A DNA stretch of 64,000 nt. Source: an uncultured Clostridia bacterium (GTDB lineage Bacteria; Bacillota; Clostridia; Christensenellales; UBA1242). The notes under the pieces are model-generated. The model saw only the letters and a program-made list of their open reading frames with translations, did not search any database and was not told where the DNA came from. Positions 7,230 to 22,200 of this stretch are shown here, piece after piece. Each line of letters opens with the position of its first letter. Position 1 is the stretch's first letter. The position numbers and the translations under genes are program-made. The DNA lies in NCBI GenBank assembly GCA_944362545.1, contig CALVTJ010000002.1, forward strand, positions 120,317 through 184,316. The letters run 5' to 3'.

Positions 7230-10200
7230 ATGAAAAAAATTGCTATAGGCATTTTGAGTGTTTTTATGATATTGGGGGGATTGTTGTTGTCAGCGTGTGA
7301 CAACAAAGTCTCTCTGTCGGTTTCCGAAACGGAAGTGACTCTATACACAAACTATGAGTCCGAACCAAGTTCCAGACAAATTCAGGTGTCTGTCGGAAAT
7401 TCCTCCGCAGGTATCAATATTGATGTTTTGTCAGGTGAGGGGGTTATCAAACTTTCTACTGTGACTGAAAGGGGCTCTGGAAATTATTCTTTTGAGATTT
7501 CAACAACAGCGGACAAGCAAAGTGGTGATGCTCAAATCAGAGTGTCCGCTCGTGATGATTATAGACAAAACCAAATTATTGACATTCATGTAAATACTGT
7601 GCTGGAAGACATTGAGGTTGCTTCAGATGACACGACCGATGCTCGAACAAATCTGTTTGTGGTCAAAGGTGTTGAAAAAGCACTTGATGTTGACACCTAT
7701 TTCAATCTCGAACCATTGACCGCAAATGTGCGTGACATTGTTTGGAGTTTTGAAGATACCGAATCCGAAAACCCACAAGAATTTGTCAGAGATGATGTGC
7801 TTTATGCTACCATTGAAAACAATGTTCTTCGTGTGAATAATGAGTTTGGCGATTCTTACATAACACTTCGTGCTTCTTTTGTCAATGACACCAGCATTTC
7901 AAATGTGGTTGAGTTTGAGGTTTTAAACAGAAGCACAATCAACAACTTGACCGTTGATGGCATTGCTTTCTATCAAAACGATGCCGTTTCAACAACAGAA
8001 AAGACTTTTGATCTTGTGAGAAACAATGCAAATTTGTCGAGCGTGGATGGCTCAATTATTATCAACACTCCTTATAGAATCAATCTCACACCTGTTGTTA
8101 GTGAACTTTTGCCAAATGGTTCCTTGCATCAACTCTCAAGAGAAGAATATGAAAATTTCCTGTCTTTTGACATAGGAACTCCAGTGATTGATGATGCTGC
8201 GGGAAGAATAACTTACAACTTTTCTATTGATGCTCTCGACCAAACAAGGGTTAACCAGTTTGCTACTCTTTATTTCTACTTCCAAGTTGGCTACAGAGAC
8301 TACAATTATGATATCACAACTCAAGATGTAGATATAATTTTAAACACATTTTATTCAGCAACTGGCATGGAAATTGTCAATGCTAACAGGGATATTTTGA
8401 ACAACAGTACCATTGATGTATTTTCAAGTTATGAAACAGGAGATGGCTTTCAAATAACAGGGACAGTTTTGCCGGATGATGTTGCACTTGATGACAGCAG
8501 TTTTTATATTTCGGTTGATTTAAACCAAGAAGCATTGCGTACACTTCAACTTGATGGTGATAATCCAATTTCTTCGTTTGTGACATTCTATTATCGTGGA
8601 CAAGTTTTAACTTTCTCAAATCAAACAGGCTCCAGCATTTATGTTTCACAGCCAATTTTGGATGGCTCGACTTTGTCCGTGGCAAGTGGAACAGAATTTG
8701 ACATTGTCGAAGGCGTGGAATTCCATTTTGTGCCAACAAGCAATGCAAATGCCGACACCACACTTTTGATGAATTTTTACCGCATTTCTGAAGATGATAT
8801 TTTGACTGTCACTGATGAAAATGATGAAGATATTTCTCAAATTACCTATCTTTCATCCAGCGCGACTGCACCAAGAGAAGTGACATACACTTTGAAGATA
8901 TCTGGGCTTTCAACAATTTCTGGCTTGGAACTTGAACATGACTCAAACTCAAGATTTACATTTTCAGACTTGACATTGCTGGGTTCGACCGTAAGCGAAG
9001 ATGAAGGAATGTTTATTATTGTAAGATTTACTGTCACATTGAATGGTTCCAACTTTGACTCCATGACAAACTTCTGGTTTGAACATATCACAGGCAAGAC
9101 TTCAGAGCAATTTACCGTTCATGCATTTGTGCCAATCACATCGGCAAGCATTTCAAATGCCGACAAATCATCTGCAGATGTCTATCGTGATGAGCAGGCC
9201 GTGCAAGATTATGTAAATTTTGGTGGAATGATTCAACATGATGTGGCAAGACAGAGTCAGTCGCTTTCTCGCCTCATGCTTGAAGCAGGTGTAAGTTTGC
9301 CTCTATACACAGACTATGCAAATGCAACATTGGCAGAAAATGGTATCTCTTACAGCATTTTGTCTCTTGATAATTTGGTAAATGCGGTTATGATTGTGGA
9401 AGGCGTGGATGAAGAAACTGCACAGGCAAGAGCGGAAGAAATTTTCGCAAGTAATTCTTTGGATGAAATAGCCACAAATTATTACATTTACTTTGAAGAA
9501 AATGATGGACTTTTTGTCAACATAAATCAAGACAGATTGTCATTGACAGACAATGAGTTTAGAGGATATATTTGTGTGTCATTCAATGGATATGATGAAA
9601 ATCATGAAGAAGTTGTTTTGGTAAGATTTTTTGCTCTTGAAAGTTTTTATTCTGTGAGATATCTTTCACCAAATGTGCAGACCTCTTTGCTTTACACTAC
9701 AGAAACACTGAGCGAAAACGATATGGGGCGCTCAAGGGTTGATGTCGCAATCTCAATGAGACCAGATGAGAAAGTTCCAACCTATTCAAACAGTCTTTCA
9801 AGTTTTGAATTTTCTTCTGCACTTGAAGAATTTGAAATTACGGATGGCGGAACGCATCTTCAAAACCGCTATTATGAAATTTCAAATATCTCTTTTGCAA
9901 ATTCGGGGAGATATTTTAGATTTAGAATCATTGCAAATTCAACAAATTTGCAAACATCTGTTAGGGATATTTTGACAATTACATACCATGATGGCAATGG
10001 CGTTGAAAGAAGAACGGAAATTCAAATTGAAATTCGCAACGTAAATCGTGTCGAGAGTGTTCAGTGGCTCAACAGAACGGAGGATAATGAAATCTATCTC
10101 AATTTGACAACGACTGTAAGCAGTGAGAGAAGTTTCACAATTTCAACTTCCGTTATGCCAAGTGATGCAAATGATATCGGTCTTACTTACAGATATTTTG

Positions 10201-13200
10201 CCAATGCCGGTTCGACAAGTGACCTTTCAATCACAACATCATCCATTGGCCAGACATTCAATCTCAACATAAACACCAGCACAGGTGGTTATGGAAGTTT
10301 GTATCTTTTGCCTAATGACATGGTCAAGACCGTTGATGGTGTTCCTCAAGTTTTGCTATACAGATACACAGAAGATGCCGGTGGAAACATCATTGAAACA
10401 CCGATTTACAAGAGATTGTCAGAATTTGACCAATATTATGACCTTTTGATAAATGAAAATGATGAAATTTCCACATATTTCTACAACAATGATGGAGAAC
10501 AAATTTTCTATAAAGATTTAATTATTAAAATTTCAATAACCATTGCAGATGGATTGAGTGAAGGCACTGCTATCAGGGTCTATAATGAAGCCGACCTTCA
10601 AAACATTGATACTGCAAAATTTTATCGCATTATGAACAACATCGCATTGACAAATTGGACAAGTTATAGAGAATTTAGTGGAATGTTCTTTGCTCGCGAA
10701 GGGGATTCGGTGACCTTGACTTTTGCGGGAAACAGTCAAAACTTTGTTGATACTCTTTTGGCAAATGGAACAATCAAAAATCTCAACTTTGTTGGAAATG
10801 TGACAAGTTCCGGAACAGAAGCAGGCGGATTTGTTGTCAACACAAACTTCGGCACAATTGATGATGTTGCTGTTGATGTTTATTATTCAAATGGACAATA
10901 TTTGAGCAGTAATTTGACAGCATACACATCATATGTTGGTGCACTTGCCGGAATTAACTATGGAACAATTGCAAATTCAGCATCTTATGGTGTTTCAATA
11001 ACCTCCACAAATGCTGTTTATGTCGGCGGAATTGTCGGAAATAACCAATCAAGAGTGGAAAACTGTGGTGTTGAATTCTATAACTTTGTGGATGAGAGTG
11101 GAAGAACTCAAACAAACAGCATCACAACAAACGCACCAATCGGCGGAATTGTCGGATTTGGTGGACAAAACAGTGTGATTGATGGCTCTTATGCCTATGC
11201 TTATTCCTTGATGGATTCTGATAATGCTAATGTTAACACGATTTTTAGAAATGACACGGCTATTAAAGCGGCATTTTTGGCATCGTTTGAAGTGGGTGCA
11301 AGAGTGAATGAAAGTTTTGCCTTTTTGGGAAATTTGCTTACACCGGTTGAATCTAATAACTCTACACAGAGAATTACATTTATAAATTCTTATATATCAT
11401 ATTATCAAGCAGGGGCTTCTGGTTATGAAATCAACACCAGAATCTTTGTCAACGCTTCGTTTGCTTACACTGGTCAGCGTTATCAAAGTGATGACCTAAC
11501 ACAGATAAGTGATAACAACGTTTTGACAACAGCAGACATCCCAAGTGACTATTCTAATCCGGATGCCGGCAGTAAATGGGCAAACTTAGTTGTTCGCCTT
11601 GATACTGGCATTTGGCAGACTGTTGACATTGACCGAGAAGTAAACTTTGGCTTTATGCACCTTCAAAATCATGCTCAAAGTGCAGCGGTCGATGTCGCTG
11701 GTGTGGAAATCGCTGACAATGTTTCTCCTTTGAAATCTTTGAGTGCGGGAAATGGCAAGGGAATTTTGTTTGTTTACACTCCAAATGCAAACATAACTGA
11801 CAGTGCGGAGTTGTCGGCATTGCAAAATTACAACACAGTCACTATTGCCGAACTTTTCGGTGTCAGTGAAGAACAAGCAAGAAGTTTGCTTGTGACAAGC
11901 GAAAGTAGAAATATTTCAATCAGCACATCTTCAATAAGAATTTTGTCAAGGAATGCGACAGGCTTTACGCTTGATGTTCATTCCAGAATGGATTATACAT
12001 CTTACAAAACCTTCACATTTGTGGTGCTTAACTATCTTCCAGAACTTTCCACCACAATCAACGGAAACTCTCTTACAGACGGTCAAACCGTTTTGCTTCA
12101 AACAGGTCTTAACAATTCAAGAACTGTGATGTTTAACACAAACAACACCATCTATTTGAATGGAAATGGTTATTCTACACAAAGGGACAACATTTCTGTG
12201 GAATATGTTTTGACAGGCAATGATTATAGCGAAGATGTTGATGGGCAGGTGACTAGTGGCACATATCTCACTGTCAGTCAGAGCAACAATTCATTGACCT
12301 TTGTTGGGAACAAAAATCACGAAGATGACAGTTCAACTCGTGTTGAGTCCTATCTTGTTGTGGATGATATTGCTTATGATGCAGATTTGTCGGGAGCAAT
12401 TCGCGCAAACAGAACAAGACAGTTTGGCATTTCGGTTTATAATGGTGCCACAGCACTTGCTGTGACAAATGCTACAAATCTTGTGGTTAGACCTTCACAA
12501 TATGCTGTGTTTAATGCAAATTTGGTCACAGATGCTGAAAACGACAACTTGCAATTTGTATTGAGATATGGAGAAATTGAAATTGCTGGCGAAAGCACAG
12601 GAGAATATTCCTCACAATTTGTGGTTGACAGCAGATTGACATTGGATTTGGCTTGGACAAAAACTCAAACTGCCGATGGCTATGATTTCAGAATTTGGGT
12701 TGGCGTGGCACAAGAGAGCAAACATCTTGTGGAACATGATTATGAAAATTTGCAGATTGTTATCAGTCCAACAAGTCAAGTCTCAAATGACAATTATCAG
12801 AGAGTGGTTGGGATTTCTGTTCGCACACAAGAAATTGACAGTGTTGGCATTGCAACTTATTTGGTAGAAAGCAGACAAATAAGAAATTCTGTGCTCTATC
12901 TTCTTCCGGAAGATGAAATCACAAACACTTTGACCCCTTCTTCAGATGCCATTGTGGCAGTGACAGTTGACCCGGCATATGCACTTATGACACACTTTAC
13001 TCTCACATACTCCGTTTCTGGCGGAGAAAATGTCGGCACAGTCAGTCTTTCAAGATTGGCTTACAATTCAAGATATGGCTATTATGTCAATGCAGACTCA
13101 ACATCACTCATTGAAAATGGAATCAGAGTAAATTTGACTGAAACAGACAGAACAGGCAATGGAGTCTACTATTTTAGAATTTACATTTCAAGTGCATTTG

Positions 13201-16200
13201 AATCCAACAGCAATTTGCAGTTGACACTGACATATTACAACGGTGACACCGTTTTGGTTTCTGGTACACACAATTTGAACATTGATTATATGGCAAATGC
13301 CAATATCAGAGTTGATGGAGCCTCAACCATCGTTTTGGCAAAGGGTGGAAGTGCACAGGTGACTGTGACTGTTGACATAGATCAAGACCTTTATGATTTG
13401 AGATTACAAAACAACATGGCCAACATCAATTTGTCGCCAACAACAGTCCAAATTTTTGACACTTACAAGGTTTACACTGCAACACTGACTGCTTACGTTG
13501 ATGCAATGCTCACAGGGGGCAATGATTCGGGCATCTTCTATGTTGTTGCTTCAGTGCGCAGAGTGATAAACAACACCGCGGAAATCAAAGAAAGCAGAGC
13601 AACAATCTGTCTTGTTGACTTTTCGGTTGATGGCGATGGCATAAGGGTTTCGGCAAGTGGTGGAACGGCAACCTACAACGGTCAAACTTATGATGTGCTT
13701 TATTCATATATTGGTGCGACTGATACCTTGACTTTTGATTATCCATATGATCCTGAAACATATAACTATGATCCAAATGATGAAAGCGAAGTGAGTGCTG
13801 TTAATGCCATCATGGAAAGCAGGACCAGGTTTGAGCGCAACAACACCTATCGTGATGATGAAACAGGTTATTATATCAACTATGGTTTCAATGAAAGTAC
13901 TGGTGCTTATGAAGAAATTGAACTCAAACACCAACTTTGGTATGCAACTGGCGAAGATGAAATCTCTTCAATTTGCAACGATTCTGCTATCATTCAAAAT
14001 GACATTTTCTCAATTGATGAAGCAGAAGGTAGAATGCCTGATGGTTCGGCATATACCTATCTTACAATTACAGGAAGAAGAACGGGTAGACAACTGATGA
14101 TGCTTCGTACAACCATCATCTATCAAGGAATTGAGATGTACTATGATTATTATTTCTTGGTGGTTGTAGATATCTATTCTGATGAAGAAATGCCAACACA
14201 GATTTACACAGCAGATGAATTTGTGAATTATGCAACAAATTCCGAACAGGCAGATGACTACATTTTGATGAATGACATCGTTTTGGCAAACTATACACCA
14301 CTTGACACAACGCTCTTCAACAGCCTTGATGGAAATGGATACACCATTCATATCAACAGTTTTGCTTATCCTGAAGATAGCACATTGAACCTTGCTCTCT
14401 TTAATACTGTGACAGAAAACACCACTCTTAAAAATGTCAGAGTGAATATCTACAACGGCGGGCAAATTTCTGTCAACATCTCAAATTATAGAACTATTAA
14501 CATTGCAGGTTTTGCTATCACAAACAATGGTATCATTTACAACTGCGAAGTCTTGTCATACTTTGATGATGCGTATCAGTCAAGTTCAATCTCAGGTGAC
14601 ACAGGTCTTGTGGTCACCTACACAATGGGGACAAACACAGATCCGATTGAGATGACTGCCTCCATGGTTTCTTCAATGAATATCTCAAGCACAGTCTCTG
14701 GATTTGTTTATGAAAATAACGCATCCATCACAAACAGCAGAGTTGGTGGTGACAGCATAAGACAGATTGTCAACATTGCTGGCACAGATTATTTGCGCTC
14801 TCGAACACTGGGACTGTTTGTCATCAAAGGACAAGGTGAAGTGTCTGGCTTTGTGAATCAAAATGGCGGCGAAGGTTATGTCAGTGCATCATTTGCAAAA
14901 AACATTCAAATTTACAATGACATGCAATCGACAACTTCGCTCTCTGCAGGGTTTGTTATTTACAATTTAAACAACATCCAAAACAGTTATGTCGAAGGTT
15001 TGGGAGAGGACACTGTCAATGGGCAGATTGTAATTTATAACACTCTTTCAAATATCAAATCACTTGGTATAATTGCCGGCTTTGTTTACGAAAATGATGC
15101 TTTAATCAAAAATTCATATGCAAACATTGCAATTGAAAACAGTGAATCAAGGCCTTCAATGGCTGCCGGTTTTGTTTATATAAACAACTCAAGCGGAACT
15201 GTCACACTCTGCTATGCCGCTTGTCAAATCACACAGACAGATGTCAGTCAAATGCAGTTCTCTGGTGTGGATGAATTGAGCAATTCGTTAAATCAGGGAT
15301 CTATCTCGCTTTCCTACTTCTATAATGAATCACTTTTGGATGACACAAATCAAACTGCAATGACAAGTGGTGCTTTGGCTGTGACAAATGTCAATGACCA
15401 AGATACTTTCTATGGTTTCAGTTTCTCTTCGGGAGAAGATGCTTATGATGGTATTTGGTCTGTTTCTGACACTCAAAAACTTACTCTTGTCAGTCCAAAT
15501 CAAATTGCATTTTCAAATCGTTATGCAGTGACAAACGGGACTTTAACTTCTGTGCTGTATCGCAGGTCCATCACTGATGCGGAGACAATGAGAAGTGTTG
15601 ATTTGTCATACGGCAGTGATACAAATCCAATCATCATCCGTGATGCGTATGATTTTGCGATGGCAACCGGAGATGCTGGTGCAAATGCGTTGTCTTCTTA
15701 CAGAGAATATTATAATGACACCGAAGTGTTTGGGAATTATAGACTTGTCAACAACATTGACATGTCAGAAATTGACCAAAATGCCGAAAATGATGATTCA
15801 ATTAAATTGACCACAACCGCAAAGACTCTCTCGGGACTTTTGGATGGTAATGGTTTTACTATTTCAAACATCAGTCTTGGAAGCAGTGTTGCAGTGGAGA
15901 ATTATGGTTTGTTTGCAAAAATGCATGGTGCTGTTGTTATGAACCTTGACCTTGTGGTTGATTCCATCCACAATTCAAGAGCAAACATTGTTGGAACTTT
16001 GGCAGGAACAGCAGTTGATTCAAGGATTTTGGCAATCAGCCTTTCCCCTGTATCTTCGCAGGATATGGGCAGAACATCCATTCAAGGCAACAACGTTGTT
16101 GGCGGTGTTGTCGGTATGCTCTTTGGCGAAAGCCAACTCAGCGATATAAATGTTGTGGATATTGATGTTTATTCGGCTTATTATCAAAGAGGGAAACAAG

Positions 16201-19200
16201 TTGGAACAAACAGTAATTTTGTTGGCATAAATATGAGAAGCAGCGCTTCAACAGGGAATTCACTTGCTTCTTACGTTTCACGCTTGTCCTATGCAGGAGC
16301 AATCACCGGTTATGTGGATATTTATGATACCATTTACAGTGGTGCTGTGACCTTCTCTTCTTCTTTGGAGATGAGTGATTACAACATTGTGACAGTGCAT
16401 GTTTCTGATGCTGTCAATATCTACGGCGAAGTGGCTGGTGGTCTGTTTGGATATGTTGGCATTTCAACTTTGATTTATGATGCCACAATCGAACTTAACG
16501 CAGATATGTCCCTTACAAACCCTTCTTACATCATTTCTAAAAATCTGTTTGCAGGAGGACTTATTGGTGAAAATTATGGTGGATTGTTTGCGGTTTCAGC
16601 AAGTTATGAACAATCTCTTCAAGATACCATTGAAAAAGGTTTAAATGGTGATGCAAACAATGAATATAACTATTACAATGGCAGTGTGAATGTTGAGAGA
16701 GGACAACAGTCCATCTTCTCTTACACACCAAATGATGAAGGCTACAACATCAATATAAACGATCCACTCTTTGTTGGCGGGCTTGTCGGTTATATGGGCG
16801 GTGGATATATCTACATTGGTTATAACAAACTCAATGTGATTTCTCATTCCGATTCAACCTTTGCTGTCGGTGGAATTATTGGTCTTGCAGGCTATACCGA
16901 ATCTGTTTATGATATCAATTTTGCTGATCCTGCTCCACAAGTCAACATTTTGTTGAATGATGTCTATGCTTCTGGCGATGTTTATGTTGATGGAGCAAAT
17001 GGCACGAGTGCCGGTATTGTTGGTGCTCTGGAAACAGTCTCCGCAGGTTCTGACAGACACACTTCGGCACTTGCAATGAAAAATGTATTGGCAGTAAATT
17101 ATTATTCCTACAATGGTTCAATGTTGACAGGCGATAGAGTGGCAACTGGTGTTGAAAACTATATCAGTGACAGACACTTTATGCTTGTTGGTGGAATTTA
17201 TAATGCAAATCTCACTGGAAGTGATCTTTATGAAACTCAAGTTTTGAATGGAGATTTATATCTGATTGATTCGGAAAACAATTATGTTAACATTCTTTCC
17301 AGCGGAATTTTCAATATGCATCAAGCATTGACAGTTGGTGGTTATACAAATGTTCAACTTGGCACTTCAGGGGTTTCTCTTGGTTTGAAACCTTATGGTT
17401 TTGATGTGACTTGGCATACTTCAACTGACACAGATGGGCTCTATGATGCAATTTTGTCGGTGGAATCCATTGGATCAAGTTATATGACAACGCTGTCAAG
17501 TGCTTATGCAAGACTTTACACGTATTTCATTCCAAATGGTTGGAATGATGAATATTGGGAGCATGCCGAAGATGATTTGTTCCCACATATAGAACTTTTG
17601 CCAACTTTGAACATCATGTTCTGGGATGTTTACAACACCAGTGAAGTTTTGAGTGCTATGCAAAACGGCAACATAACTGTTGTTTTGAGAGGACGTGTGA
17701 GTGAGGAATCTGAATCAGGCTATCGTGATATTGATTTAAGAGAGTATGGTGATGCATCTGGTATAATTGAAAACTTTAGCGGAGAACTTATATCTTATTA
17801 CGACTATATCAACAGCAGCACTGAAGGCTTTGTCACTCAAGAGATAACCACACAGAACGGAACAATTATTGGTGGACATAGAAGTACACTTACAACTTCT
17901 GCGGACAAGGTGGGCATTATCATAAACAAATCGTTGTTTGATGGAATTGGCCTTGGTGCAAGCATTCGTGGTATAAACTTCTACCTTTGTCCAGATGATA
18001 TGACTGAAGATGGCTCTTTGACCGGAGATGTCTCCTACAATCTTATTTCTGGAAATGCAAATCAAGTGTTGTTTGATGATGTTAACATTGTTTTAAACTG
18101 TTCGCTTAATATAGAAACTCAGGGGGTTGCAGGAGTTGGTTTTGCTGCAGGACTTATCTCAAATGTTTCCTATGCATCATCTTATATAAACACAAGAATT
18201 ACAATGAGATACAACTCAGTGATAACTTTCGTACACAACAAACCTCTAGATGATGAATTTGAAGAAGAAAATGTGTATGTTGGCATTTTGGCAGGATATA
18301 TAGCTCAAAACACTTCGTTTACACAACTCAACATTCAGGGCATTTCCTTTGTCAATGAAGATGGAGATAATTCAAATGTGACAATTGATATAAACAGCGA
18401 TGGAGTTGAGAATTTGTATGCCGGTTTATATGCCGGAATGATTACAAAATCAAATGTTTCTGGCAGAATTGCCTTGGGACTTTCCAATGTTGGCAATGTC
18501 AACATGTCTTTCTCCACGGCCGAGAATTCAAACACAAGTGTTCATATTGGCGGTTTTGCTGGTGAAATTCACTCTGTTGACAGTGTCAGCCTTGTGTCAA
18601 GTGGTGATTCTGACATTCAAGAATCATTCTTAAATATCAATCAAACTTCAAATGTCAACATGTTGTATGCTGGGCTTGCATTTGGAAGCATCGTAAGTTG
18701 TCCATTAAACATTGCAAATGTTGGCTATGTTGCACTTTCACTCAACGGTGGTATATATCAAGTTGGAGATTCCACTAGCGAAGTGGCATATCTTGGTGGT
18801 ATAGCAGGCTATACAAATTCAAGCACAACAATTTCTGGCTTTTCTGTCAACTTCAATGTTGGAAGCAAAGAAAGTGCAAGTGATGATGCAAATAATTATC
18901 TTACAAACTCGAATGATTCGACAGCAACTCTGTTTGACAAAAATCTTTATGATTATTCAACTGGTTTTGGTTCTGCAAAATTGACTCCGTTTAAAACAAA
19001 AGGCACAAGCGATGCAAACATTGCTGGGGATAGTATAGGTGGTTTCTTTGGTTATGTCAGTGACACCTTGTCAATCACTCGTGGAACATGCACAATTTCA
19101 GGGAACATTGATGTTGAAGTGCAAACATCAGAAACAGAGGACACAACAACATTGCAAGAAATCAGCATAGGTGGTTTGGTTGGACAAACAATTAGTTCTA

Positions 19201-22200
19201 TCATGCTGGCTACCGAAGTGGAAAACACATTAAACATCTCAGTTGGTCAGTCAACAATGGACAACAACACGAGTGTGTCGGCGTATGTTGGTGGCGTTGT
19301 TGGAAAGTTGGAAAATGTTTCACAAGAAAATGCTAGCTCTTCTCAAATAGGAGATAGCACAAATATAGACCACTTCTCTTATACCGGCAATTTGCTTGCA
19401 TCGGTTGACAAACTTTACTTTGGTGGCGCGGTTGGCTATATTGCAAGACAAGACTTTGCTGATTCTTCAAAAGAAATTGCTATCAGTGGAATTATTTATG
19501 GTGGTGCTGTCAAGATTTATGGCAAAGTTGGGTATGAAACTAATGCTATAAGCAGTTATGTTCTTCCAAAAGAAGTTAGTGTTGGCGGTGTGGTTGGAAG
19601 TTATAACATAGGCCCTGATGCGAGTGTGCCAGGTGAAAATGTTGAAAGAAGTTATACAATTTCAAATTGTATAGCATATGGTGATGTGTTTGTAAATTAT
19701 CTTCTTGACAGCTCACACAATGAAAGACTTGCTTCTTACAATTTCGGCGGAATTGTCGGCGTTGGGGCACCGATTTCTGTGTCAAATTGTTATTCTTTGA
19801 TGACCTCATTCAATGACAGGCTGACAAACGATTTGGCAGGTGGATCACAAAACTCTTTCACAAATGCTATTGTTGGCAGAAATTCCGACAGTGTTGTTTA
19901 CAGTGAAAACTATTACAACTCTGGCGTGGTTATGGCATATCAAGAGGAAGGTGGCAACGTTGATGCTATGTATGGCGATGCTGAAGAATATAGTGGCTAT
20001 ACAACTGTGGCAGACAGAACAGAAGTTGAAGGCGAAGACCTTGGTTTAAGCACAAACACCAACATTTTGAGTGCAATTTTAAATGCAATTGGGACTTCGG
20101 AATTTGAGATTGGACACAAACTTAATCCTTTCCTTTGGTCAAGTGGAAACACACAGATTGTTGAAAATGAAGATAATGTAGATTCACATGTAAAAATTGA
20201 TGGAAGTTTACATGGCATTAAATGGGTTGCAATGACAACAGACATTTCGACAAGCGAATCAATCGCGGAAACTTTGACAAATTATGCTTTTATCGGCAAT
20301 GGACACACATTTACAAGAACAATCAACGGAGATGTTAATGGAAGTTTTGGTGGTATTGTTGACAATTTGGGAAGTTTTGTAGCTGAAGGACAACTTATCA
20401 ACAATAAGGCATTGAACTTCAATATCATCTCTGGGCTTGTTGCGGAGTTGGATATAACTGGAAATGATGTTGTGGTTGAAAGTGACAAGGCTAGAGATAT
20501 AGTTGATGTTGGTGGAGTTGCGGGAAGTGTTGCAGGTCATTCGTTTATCTATGGAGTGGGAGTCAAAGGCACATTCTCTGTCGGCGGATATTATGTGAAT
20601 GCTGACAATGAAGCACAAAATGGCATTCAACTCAACATGGGCGGTATTGCCGGACATATGCAAACTGGTGTGATTGCAGAAAGTTATGTGGATGCAGATA
20701 TCGCATATAGAGCGGGTGAGAATGGAATTTTGTCTGGCATTGCCAATATGGCAGATTGGAACACTATGATAAAATCTACTTATTCTTCAGGGCGTTTGGA
20801 AACATATGTTAACATTGACATTTACACATTTGCAAACAGCAGCAACACGGCAAACAGAACAACAGCGGACTTGCTTGATTGTTATTCGATTTCACAGGTG
20901 AAGAAAAACAACACTTTGGGTGAAGATATTGGCGGACTTGTCAAATTTATCAATGTGTTGAGTAGTGAAGATGCCAATATTACTGGCACAACTCCAATCA
21001 AAAATGTTATCAGCGGAAGCAATGAAGTTTTGGATAGCCCATATGGCACAACAATATTTGACACCGAAGAATTGTCCGTGCCGTATTATGGAATAACGAT
21101 TGATGGAGTTATTGAAAATGGTATCAAACAATACTCTTTGTTGTTCAGTGGTGGCACAGAGGATACTATTACAGAGCATGCGTGGTATTTCAACCGCTAT
21201 GTAAATTATGGCTACGCTTCACACGGGTTTGGCTATTTGAAGAATGTGACCACATATTCTGTTAGCGAGGGTGACCAACAAACAGATACTTCTGATTTGA
21301 CACAATATCAAGCATTGTCATATGAAACAGTTATAAAAGGTGGAGACACTTATGGAGATGATGCCGATTGGTATCTTGGTGTCTTAAATCAAGGGAAGTT
21401 CAATCAAATGCTTGCAACTGTTGAAACAGATGGTGATAATTACAATCAAAATTACAAATTTGTTTTGAGATATGACTTTACTATCGACCAAATTGGTGGA
21501 AATATTGGTGAGAATGGAGCAGATTTGATTATTGATGGCAATGGCAACACTTTAAATGTGGAAGCAGATGAAGATGGAAACATCGGCAATGCAGTCTTTG
21601 GAGAAGTTGTTGGTACAATCAAAAACCTTCATCTTTCTGATATCAATATAACCAGGAGCAATGCAAGAGCGGGCAATTATGGTGTGCTTGCAAACACAGT
21701 CAATGGCACGATAGAGAATATCTCTGTCAATGGCTCTATAACTATAACAGGCTCTTCAAACATCAATGTCGGCGGTGTTGTCGGCTATTTGAATGGGCGT
21801 GCATATGGCATTGAATCGGTCGTTCAAGTTTATGTTAGTGCACCAGGTTCGGTTGGTGGTGTAGTTGGATTTTTGGAAACAACTGCAGAGACAGTCACAA
21901 CAAGGGCAAACAGTGGCGGAATAGTTGGCGGTGGAGGGGCAGCAGAAGACCCTACAGTTCCTCCAACTGAAATTGATCTTCCAGGAATTTACAATTCATC
22001 CAATAATGGACAAATAATAGTGGAATTTTCAAATAGTTCAAGTGGAATTGTTAATCTGACCTTGCCGGCTAAGATTGATACAGAAGACTCTTCAACACAA
22101 AATATAAGCGTGCCGATTGTGGTGGGCGGTATTGTTGGAAGAGTTGATGCAAATGTGGCAACAGGTATTTCAAACACTTACAATGCAAATGCGGTTTTGG

